Shown: in pieces, positions 3,961 to 5,584 of the stretch
How the letters are laid out: each line of letters starts with the position of its first letter
How positions within the stretch are numbered: position 1 is the stretch's first letter
From: CAZBEA01 sp964519355
GTDB lineage: Bacteria; Patescibacteriota; Microgenomatia; Levybacterales; GWA1-39-11
NCBI GenBank assembly: GCA_964519355.1
Contig: CAZFJW010000064.1
Location: 1 to 5,584, forward strand
Direction: 5' to 3'
Length of the DNA: 5,584 bases
Made by a program: the position numbers and the translations under genes
The notes under the pieces: generated by a model
Told to the model about the DNA's origin: nothing
The model's input: only the letters and a program-made list of their open reading frames with translations
Databases searched by the model: none

Positions 3961-5584
3961 TCCCGAATAACAAGCTGCAATGTCTTTTTATCATTCCATT
4001 CATTTATTGAAAGTGCATAAACGACATCTATCTTATCACCAGATTTTGAAATTTGATCACTCTTTCCCAAACCAAACCCGACTGCGTTTATTCGATTTTT
4101 ACCAGTTCCCAATACAAACTTAAGGTGAGTCTGATCTTTCCCAATTTTTTTTATCTCTAAAACTTCCAAATTTTTTGTTAAGAATGTTGGCTCATTATTT
4201 CCCATCCCGAATGGTGCCAATTTCTGAATTTCATGATATGTTTTTTCGGTTATGAATTGTTCTTCTAACTCAAAATCAACACTTATAGATCTTTGAAAGT
4301 GCTGTTCTTCGATTTGTTTAACAGCATTTTCTGATATCTCCTTTGTGAACAAGGCGATGTTCTTGGTTTTGAGGGAAAATCCTGCAGCCATTGGGTGTCC
4401 ACCCATTTCTAGCAGGTAGGTTGAGGAGGATCGAATTAATTCGATAATATTTACTCCCTTAATTGAACGTGCAGAGCCTTTTGATATCTCTTCGCCTTCC
4501 GAAATAACAAGTGCTGGCCTGTAGAATTCTTCTGTCAAACGCGAAGCAATAAGTCCAATTATTCCCTGTTTGTAATCTTGAGATGAAGAAACAATAATTT
4601 TCATCTCATTTTTAAAAACAACTAAAGACTTTGCTGCACTTGATGCCTCTTGAGTCATCGATTGACGTTCTTTATTAACCTCAGAAAGCTGACGTGCAAG
4701 GATGTCTGATCTTTCCCTATTACGTGTACAAAGAATACGGAGAGAATCGAGTGCATGATCAAGTCTTCCTGCTGCATTTATTCTCGGTGCAAGTATGTGA
4801 CCGATTTCGTATACCCCAATTTTACTTTTTTCCACTGAAGAGCTTTTTACAAGACTTTCTATGCCTGGACGTTTTGAATTCCTTAGTGCTTGTATTCCAA
4901 AATACAGCAAGACACGACTGGCCCCAACTAGAGGCACAAGATCTGCAACTGTTGCCAGAGCAACGAGATCAAGACGCGGATCATTTTCTGTTATTTTCTT
5001 CCCCTCAATATACAAAGACAATACAAATGCAACACTAGCGCCACATACGCTTGTCGTGTGGACTGTTGCATATGACTTAGGAAGCCTTTCACCCGGAACA
5101 TGATGATCCGTTACTATTACATCTATTTTTTTTGTTTTTGCATACTCTATTGCATCGCTTGCTACAATTCCATTGTCTACCGTAATAATGAGGGATGTAC
5201 CAGAATGTTCTGCAAGAACTCCATCTATGCCTTTTTCTGAAATTCCATATCCTTCATTTACTCTGTGTGGAATATATGGAAATACATTTTTGTAACCAAT
5301 ATTCCAATAAAAAGTTTCCCAAAGAAGCGCTGTTCCAGTTACTCCATCCACATCATAATCCCCAAAAATAACAATTACCTCGTTATTTTTCATTGCACTT
5401 TCAATTCGCTTTGTAGCTTTTTTTATCTCCTCATTTTTTATTCCAATGTTTTCGAATGTAACTGATTGAAGCATTGGGTTAAGAAATTCCTTTTTTTGTT
5501 CCGAAGTCGTAATGCCTCTATTTTCAAGGAGTGTGTTGATGATTTCTTCTTGATTTTTGGGTAAAATAGAAGAATTAATGTTCC
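3933..5584 (-). CDS. recJ: Single-stranded-DNA-specific exonuclease RecJ (5' end beyond window)
   Basis: 5'-to-3' single-strand DNA exonuclease used in recombination and mismatch or base-excision repair. It belongs to the DHH phosphoesterase superfamily and uses Mn/Mg. Numbered from the internal Met at 5474: motif I GDYDVDG (38-44), ITVDNG (97-102), the DHH signature TDHH (122-125), TVADLVPL (175-182), RINAAGRL (231-238), then the DHHA1 domain with GGHPMAAG (358-365) and a RecJ OB fold marked by LAPFGMGNNEP (419-429). All expected metal and DNA-binding motifs are present. The frame stays open from 5474 to the window edge. Those extra 36 codons read as a RecJ N-terminus (LLENRGI, then EFLNP directly before the Met), so the ATG at 5474 is internal and the gene is partial here. 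About 549 residues are visible, close to full length for the family (about 560-580). The stop is TGA at 3933-3935, inside the tail of the orphan gene. Confidence 0.97.
   Translation of the reverse strand, partial: NINSSILPKNQEEIINTLLENRGITTSEQKKEFLNPMLQSVTFENIGIKNEEIKKATKRIESAMKNNEVIVIFGDYDVDGVTGTALLWETFYWNIGYKNVFPYIPHRVNEGYGISEKGIDGVLAEHSGTSLIITVDNGIVASDAIEYAKTKKIDVIVTDHHVPGERLPKSYATVHTTSVCGASVAFVLSLYIEGKKITENDPRLDLVALATVADLVPLVGASRVLLYFGIQALRNSKRPGIESLVKSSSVEKSKIGVYEIGHILAPRINAAGRLDHALDSLRILCTRNRERSDILARQLSEVNKERQSMTQEASSAAKSLVVFKNEMKIIVSSSQDYKQGIIGLIASRLTEEFYRPALVISEGEEISKGSARSIKGVNIIELIRSSSTYLLEMGGHPMAAGFSLKTKNIALFTKEISENAVKQIEEQHFQRSISVDFELEEQFITEKTYHEIQKLAPFGMGNNEPTFLTKNLEVLEIKKIGKDQTHLKFVLGTGKNRINAVGFGLGKSDQISKSGDKIDVVYALSINEWNDKKTLQLVIRDYLPAAEVS

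Noticed and set aside
4694..5465. Plus-strand frames opposite recJ
   Set aside because: recJ motifs are continuous across this stretch on the minus strand, and the plus-strand frames look like its complement.

Overview
The window is AT-rich and very gene-dense. It carries four substantial protein genes plus one small one, and the genes overlap at three of their four junctions. The compact layout, an archaeal-type aspartyl-tRNA synthetase without the bacterial GAD insertion domain, a short D,D-carboxypeptidase anchored at its N-terminus, and a one-pass membrane protein of unknown family together suggest a Candidate Phyla Radiation (Patescibacteria) genome. That placement is an inference, because no rRNA or other marker lies in the window. 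TGA ends two genes here (the left-end membrane protein and recJ), which argues against the Absconditabacteria/Gracilibacteria code where UGA means glycine.

Layout. Positions 6-1091 (+) hold the one-pass membrane protein. It runs tail to tail into a D-alanyl-D-alanine carboxypeptidase (1056-2096, -), with 36 bp shared. The carboxypeptidase start lies inside the 3' end of aspS (2059-3411, -), so aspS and the carboxypeptidase look like one translationally linked operon. Positions 3412-3645 are the only real intergenic gap. The right side holds a 104-residue orphan protein (3646-3960, +), which overlaps by 28 bp the end of recJ (3933 to beyond the window end, -).

The intergenic gap is the most interesting part. 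It carries two divergent sigma70-like promoters whose -35 boxes lie on opposite strands of the same bases. The rightward promoter (TTGACA, 17 bp, TAGGAT) feeds a leader of about 110 nt. This leader contains an 18-codon open frame that starts almost at the predicted transcript start, a 9-bp long-range stem, an inner imperfect hairpin and a strong intrinsic terminator with nine T residues. It also has an alternative pairing (3585-3590 with 3611-3616) that would block the terminator. The orphan gene starts ten bases after the T run. This is the architecture of transcription attenuation, either by leader-peptide translation or by a riboswitch-like RNA. I recognise neither the RNA class nor the protein it would control.

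The recognisable genes are housekeeping: tRNA aminoacylation (aspS), peptidoglycan maturation (carboxypeptidase) and single-strand DNA degradation in recombination and repair (recJ). No mobile element, CRISPR array, tRNA or rRNA was seen.
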